8,692 bases of DNA from contig JBBSHS010000097.1 of the NCBI GenBank assembly GCA_038232515.1, positions 1 to 8,692 of the forward strand. The letters are read 5' to 3'. The DNA comes from JBBSHS01 sp038232515 (GTDB lineage: Bacteria; Actinomycetota; Acidimicrobiia; Acidimicrobiales; JAUJNH01). Both the position numbers and the translations under genes were made by a program. Shown in pieces: positions 6,486-8,692 of this stretch. The notes under the pieces were generated by a model. That model saw nothing but the letters and a program-made list of their open reading frames with translations, was not told the origin of the DNA and ran no database searches. How positions within the stretch are numbered: the stretch's first letter is position 1; each line of letters starts with the position of its first letter.

Positions 6486-7333
6486 GACGCCAGGGCTGGC
6501 TCGACTGCCGAGGCTGGCTCGACTGCCGGGGCCATGGCGCCCAGCACGGCCTGGGCGGTGGTGATGACCCGCTCGGCGGTGCGCCGGACCTTGGCCACGT
6601 CACCGCCCGCCCAGCCCGCTACGTACGGAAGCGTGTAGGCCGCAGTGTCGACGCCCAGGGCATTGCAGACGATGAAGGCGACGCTCTCGGCCTCGATCTC
6701 CACCAGGTCCCGGTTCATGGCCACCATGGCCGTGTCGTGCATGCACACGTGGGACAGCTCGTGGCACAGCGTTTTGTCGGCTTGGCGCCCGCTGAGGTGG
6801 TCGGCCACCACCACGGTGTGGGCGATCAGATCGGTGACGCCGTTGGCGGACCCGCAGTCGCCCCGGGACAGGGCGTAGCCGGCGACGGCGACCTGGGCGG
6901 CGAGAGCGTCCCACAGCGAGCTCTCGCCCTCGAGGAGCACGGGGGACACGTCGGGGAGCTCCTCGCCCGTCGTGTCGGACTCGTCGAAGACGTGCACCAC
7001 GGTGAAGCCCCGCAGCACCCGGGCCACCGCCGGGTTCTCGGCGGGATCGGCCTCGTCGACGGGCCGACGGCGGTAGACGCAGGGGGCGAGGATGGCGATG
7101 CCCTTGGCCCCCTTGTTGACCTGGCGGCCGAGGCGCTGCCAGGCCCGGTAGCCGGCCACGCGGGTGGCGTCAGGGCGCTGCATGAGGATGGCGAAGACGT
7201 TGTTGGCGCTGTAGGTGCGAAAGAGCGAGGCGACGGTGAGGAACCGGGCCCAGTCCTCTCCGGACACGAGGGCCTCGATTTGGGCGGTGAGGCTGTCGTG
7301 GAGTTGTCGGATCTTGTCGGCGTTGGCGGGCAT
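6482..7333 (-). CDS. ArdC-like antirestriction protein with metallopeptidase domain
   Basis: This is a 283-residue cytoplasmic protein. The N-terminal ArdC ssDNA-binding domain is seen at about residues 5-115, with the typical run FRTYSANNVFAILMQRP, VAGYRAWQRLGRQV, then KGAKGIAILAPC. The C-terminal domain is a zincin-type peptidase with HELSH at 191-195 and a downstream acidic ligand region, EIEAES, at 212-217. Characterised relatives (ArdC of plasmid RSF/RSA type) protect incoming single-stranded plasmid DNA from restriction during conjugation. Function here is inferred from both domains being intact. ATG at 7333 is chosen because AAGGAG lies 7 nt upstream; a longer frame to 7783 overlaps the preceding gene and lacks a site. 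The neighbours ssb and parB-like support a conjugative or plasmid setting. The last 20 residues come from a short tandem DNA repeat. Confidence 0.88.
   Translation of the reverse strand: MPANADKIRQLHDSLTAQIEALVSGEDWARFLTVASLFRTYSANNVFAILMQRPDATRVAGYRAWQRLGRQVNKGAKGIAILAPCVYRRRPVDEADPAENPAVARVLRGFTVVHVFDESDTTGEELPDVSPVLLEGESSLWDALAAQVAVAGYALSRGDCGSANGVTDLIAHTVVVADHLSGRQADKTLCHELSHVCMHDTAMVAMNRDLVEIEAESVAFIVCNALGVDTAAYTLPYVAGWAGGDVAKVRRTAERVITTAQAVLGAMAPAVEPASAVEPALAS
6494..6529. repeat. Two-copy 18-bp tandem repeat in the 3' end of the ArdC-like gene
   Basis: The unit GGCTGGCTCGACTGCCG plus one base occurs twice in tandem (6494-6511 and 6512-6529), identical over 17 of 18 bases. It encodes repeated AVEPA-type residues at the C-terminus. 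This is a site where copy number may vary between strains. Confidence 0.85.
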
Positions 7334-7340
7334 GGCAGTG

Positions 7341-7346
7341 CTCCTT
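7341..7346 (-). promoter_or_regulatory. Ribosome binding site of the ArdC-like gene
   Basis: AAGGAG lies 7 nt before ATG 7333. The surrounding GAAAGGAGCAC is identical to the leader of the preceding gene (around 7729-7739), and a close variant precedes parB. This suggests duplicated or shared translation leaders in this module. Confidence 0.8.
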
Positions 7347-7379
7347 TCGTGAGCGTGAGATGGCGACGGGTGCGCCGGA

Positions 7380-7722
7380 TTAGGAGGGTTGGAGGCGGGC
7401 GAGGATCGGGTGCAGGTACGGGCTCTGTGCTGGACCGATGGGCTCGGCCCGGCCGTCGGACCACAGGAACCGCACGCCGACGATGTCGGTGGTGGTCTCG
7501 GGCACCGCGCCGTCGGGATCACAGTGGGCGTAGATGCAGCTGGTGTGCGGTGTCGACGGCGAACTCGTGCACGGCGACGTCGTGGCAGCCACCGCCGGGA
7601 TGCAGGCGGCAGGGCTCGACGAACCGGACCCACACCTGGATGCCGGCGAGGTCGGGACTGAGATCGGCGGGGCTCAACCACCCGGCATTGAGCCCGTCGT
7701 AGAGGACGGGGAACAGCGTCAT
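7380..7722 (-). pseudogene. Frameshifted hypothetical gene upstream of ardC
   Basis: Two overlapping frames together make one plausible protein of about 113 residues of unknown family. The first begins at ATG 7722 with AAGGAG 9 nt upstream and reads MTLFPVLYDGLNAGWLSPAD to VHEFAVDTAH. It then runs into a stop at 7519. Skipping one base in CACC near 7545 leads into SCIYAHCDPDGAVPETTTD, then VGVRFLWSDGRAEPI, ending at TAA 7382-7380. The continuity in composition, with His/Cys-containing and hydrophobic strands, supports a single original gene with a one-base insertion. A sequencing error or a second, independent small gene are alternatives. It has the same leader sequence as the ArdC-like gene and lies 46 bp before it. 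Confidence 0.6.
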
Positions 7723-7731
7723 ATGCGTGTG

Positions 7732-7737
7732 CTCCTT
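7732..7737 (-). promoter_or_regulatory. Ribosome binding site of the frameshifted hypothetical gene
   Basis: AAGGAG lies 9 nt before ATG 7722, within an 11-base stretch identical to the leader of the ArdC-like gene. The well-formed site argues that the gene was real before the frameshift. Confidence 0.75.
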
Positions 7738-7913
7738 TCTTCACTGGGTGCCCCCAATCGGCTGAGCCCGGGCCCAGCGTCAAGGCCGAAGAGCGAAGCG
7801 GCCGCAGCGAAGTTGAGGCGGGGGGTCCGGGGACGCCAGCCCCTGGGAGAAGGAGGAACGCGCCCCGAAGGGGCCGCAGGCCTCGACTGCAGCGAGGGTG
7901 CGCAGCGTGCCTT

Positions 7914-7930
7914 GACGCAGTGACTGCGTC
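7914..7930. repeat. Perfect inverted repeat GACGCAG-TGA-CTGCGTC
   Basis: Seven-base arms are perfectly complementary around a 3-nt centre. It could be a protein binding site or a hairpin; no T tract follows on either strand. Confidence 0.7.
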
Positions 7931-7990
7931 CCCCTGGTGCCACTCACCGATGACGTTGGGCCCGGGCGATGCACAGCAGCTCCGCTGACA

Positions 7991-8026
7991 GCGCCCGCCG
8001 GCCCGTCAGGGCCGAATAGCGGGCGC
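7991..8026. repeat. 14-bp stem-loop with GTCA loop and AATA bulge
   Basis: GCGCCCGC (7991-7998) pairs with GCGGGCGC (8019-8026), and CGGCCC (7999-8004) pairs with GGGCCG (8009-8014). The loop is GTCA, and the only unpaired interior bases are AATA at 8015-8018. Such a long near-perfect stem in 36 nt is a strong candidate for a folded RNA or single-stranded DNA element. Confidence 0.8.
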
Positions 8027-8115
8027 AGGAACACAGGGCTGCGCAATGAGGCACCTTGTGAAAAAACAACTGGTACCTGAGGTTTTTAGGGAGGGGGGCG
8101 AGCGGCTGCGAGCGT

Positions 8116-8161
8116 GGGGGAGGGCGGCGGCGGCCTCCCCCGTGGGTCCGTCAGGACCCAC
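8116..8161. repeat. Two adjacent hairpins
   Basis: GGGGGAGG (8116-8123) pairs with CCTCCCCC (8134-8141) around a GCGGCGGCGG loop. It is followed without a gap by GTGGGTCC (8142-8149) pairing with GGACCCAC (8154-8161). The second hairpin has the same closing CC-GTCA-GG loop as the stem at 7991-8026. Confidence 0.78.
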
Positions 8162-8220
8162 ATCGGGCGGCGGCGGCGGGGCTCGGGACCCGCGTCGTGA
8201 TGCGGAGCCCGAACGCGAAG

Positions 8221-8266
8221 GAAGGGCCCAGCGCCAGGTGCGGCGGACACCCGGCGCGGGCCCTTC
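8221..8266 (-). terminator. Long hairpin at the stop of the small Cys gene, possible terminator
   Basis: GAAGGGCCC (8221-8229) pairs with GGGCCCTTC (8258-8266), GCGCC (8231-8235) with GGCGC (8253-8257), and GGTG (8237-8240) with CACC (8248-8251). This makes 18 bp in all, with single-base bulges and a 7-nt loop. It overlaps the TGA of the gene that ends at 8265, where a terminator is expected. No T tract follows on the minus strand, so it could instead be an mRNA-stabilising end or part of the structured region beside it. Confidence 0.55.
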
Positions 8267-8531
8267 AGGGTGAGTCTTGCTCAGTGGCCTTGAGTTGCGG
8301 CCTGGACTGGGGATGCGGCCTGCTCGGCCGGGTCTGTGCCGCCTTCGCCGCGCTCCGGCGCCGGCACGGCACGGGGATCTGGCCCTCTTCGGCCCGCAGG
8401 AACGGCTCGCCCAGCCACTCCCGACAGAGCTGGCACTGCGTGATCGCCAGGCCCTTGCCGTCGAAGTAGGCGCCGGCGCTCCAGTGGAGGATCTCGCCGC
8501 AGGCGTGTGTGAGGATGAGTCCGGTGAGCAT
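8265..8531 (-). CDS. Small cysteine-containing hypothetical protein
   Basis: This is an 88-residue protein of unrecognised family. Residues 1-60 look folded: MLTGLILTHACGEILHW, then DGKGLAITQCQLCREWLGEP with a CxxC pair at C33/C36, and further cysteines at C11 and C56. It may bind one zinc ion. The last 30 residues are basic and proline-rich. The ATG at 8531 has an excellent site, AAAGGAGGT, 10 nt upstream. It follows ssb on the same strand and is probably transcribed with it. A hairpin overlaps its stop codon. The function is unknown; the setting suggests a small accessory protein of a plasmid or ICE. Confidence 0.72.
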   Translation of the reverse strand: MLTGLILTHACGEILHWSAGAYFDGKGLAITQCQLCREWLGEPFLRAEEGQIPVPCRRRSAAKAAQTRPSRPHPQSRPQLKATEQDSP

Positions 8532-8541
8532 GGTGTCTCCG

Positions 8542-8550
8542 ACCTCCTTT
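8542..8550 (-). promoter_or_regulatory. Strong ribosome binding site of the small Cys gene
   Basis: AAAGGAGGT on the minus strand is a nearly full match to the 16S rRNA tail, 10 nt before ATG 8531. It supports this small gene as real. Confidence 0.8.
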
Positions 8551-8578
8551 CCGAGGCGGTGGACCGACAGAGAGGGGA

Positions 8579-8594
8579 CGGGCGCCGTTGCCCG
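8579..8594 (-). terminator. Short hairpin after ssb
   Basis: CGGGC (8579-8583) pairs with GCCCG (8590-8594) around GCCGTT, between the ssb stop and the next gene. It is a weak candidate for a terminator or attenuator; there is no T tract. Confidence 0.3.
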
Positions 8595-8615
8595 CCCCCT
8601 CCCGCCGGTGGCCCG

Positions 8616-8692
8616 TTAGAAGGGCTCCTCGCCCCCGGCGTAGGCCGGCTCGGCCGGGGCGTCGCCGTTGGTGGTGGACTTGGGCGGGTCCA
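8616..8692 (-). CDS. ssb: Single-stranded DNA-binding protein, C-terminal tail only
   Basis: The last 24 codons before TAA (8618-8616) read DPPKSTTNGDAPAEPA then YAGGEEPF. A proline/alanine/glycine-rich disordered linker ending in an acidic tip with a final PF is the hallmark of bacterial SSB proteins, whose tip docks replication and repair partners. Here the tip is EEPF rather than the common DDIPF. The DNA-binding OB fold lies beyond the window. An ssb next to ardC-like and parB-like genes is common on plasmids and ICEs, so this is probably the element's own copy. Confidence 0.72.
   Translation of the reverse strand, partial: DPPKSTTNGDAPAEPAYAGGEEPF

Larger units (their letters stand above)
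7741..8264. other. Long non-coding stretch rich in stem-loops
   Basis: About 520 bp show no supported gene on either strand. Inverted repeats follow one another: an 18-bp palindrome with one mismatch at 7761-7778; GCCCC/GGGGC at 7862-7874; CCTCG/CGAGG at 7881-7897; GACGCAG/CTGCGTC at 7914-7930; a 14-bp stem at 7991-8026; tandem hairpins at 8116-8161; a 6-bp stem at 8179-8210; and a long hairpin at 8221-8266. One AT-rich island (8061-8087, A6 and T5 tracts around GGTACC) stands out in otherwise very GC-rich DNA. The stretch could be a structured RNA, a transfer or replication origin, or single-strand promoter hairpins. The position between an ssb/small-gene pair and an ardC/parB set fits an origin or leading region, but no known origin or RNA family was recognised. 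Confidence 0.6.

Noticed and set aside
6737..7702. 321-residue open frame on the plus strand
   Set aside because: Shadow of the ArdC-like gene and the frameshifted gene; no motif or start signal.
7741..8266. CRISPR array
   Set aside because: The inverted repeats differ from each other and there are no regularly spaced direct repeats.
8046..8273. 75-residue frame on the plus strand across the hairpin region
   Set aside because: No ribosome binding site, low-complexity Gly/Arg/Pro translation, and it runs through several strong inverted repeats.

Overview
The window is very GC-rich, with G/C-ending codons, GTG starts and strong AGGAG-type ribosome binding sites. This points to a high-GC actinobacterium (Actinomycetota); no gene here fixes the genus. 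Almost everything recognisable is mobile or plasmid/ICE-type DNA: an insertion sequence, a three-gene tyrosine-recombinase cassette, and a maintenance or transfer module. No tRNA, rRNA or CRISPR array was seen.

Left part (1-1791, + strand). This holds an IS1182-type transposase, cut by the window edge and carrying one frameshift. It is followed by a scrap of an OmpR/PhoB-type response regulator that lacks its 5' end, has an internal deletion and loses its 3' half. This is decayed DNA in which insertions have accumulated.

Middle (about 1777-5800, - strand). Three tightly packed genes read int, then a small HTH protein, then a 772-residue protein. The last carries nine tandem zinc ribbons fused to a degenerate tyrosine-recombinase-like domain. 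The start or stop overlaps and the 2-nt gap indicate one operon. A perfect 27-bp palindrome lies just upstream of the int ribosome binding site and covers the predicted transcription start. The unit looks like a self-contained mobile element: an active recombinase, a DNA-binding regulator and a probably catalytically dead zinc-ribbon recombinase partner. Its right end abuts a ParB-like gene that stops abruptly at 128 residues, which suggests insertion into that gene. The missing ParB part is not found beyond the left end, so the left flank has been rearranged or the loss happened otherwise.

Right part (5800-8692, - strand). In transcription order: the 3' end of an ssb gene (tail ending EEPF), a small cysteine-containing protein, about 540 bp of non-coding DNA rich in hairpins, a frameshifted hypothetical gene, an ArdC-like antirestriction/metallopeptidase protein, a 100-residue hypothetical protein, and the broken parB-like gene. 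Several genes share near-identical AGGAGCAC leaders, and the last three overlap by four bases. An ssb, ardC and parB-like set on one strand with a structured non-coding stretch resembles the leading or maintenance region of a conjugative plasmid or integrative conjugative element. That reading is inference.

The most interesting points are the integrase/HTH/zinc-ribbon recombinase trio with its 27-bp dyads, and the hairpin cluster between ssb and ardC.
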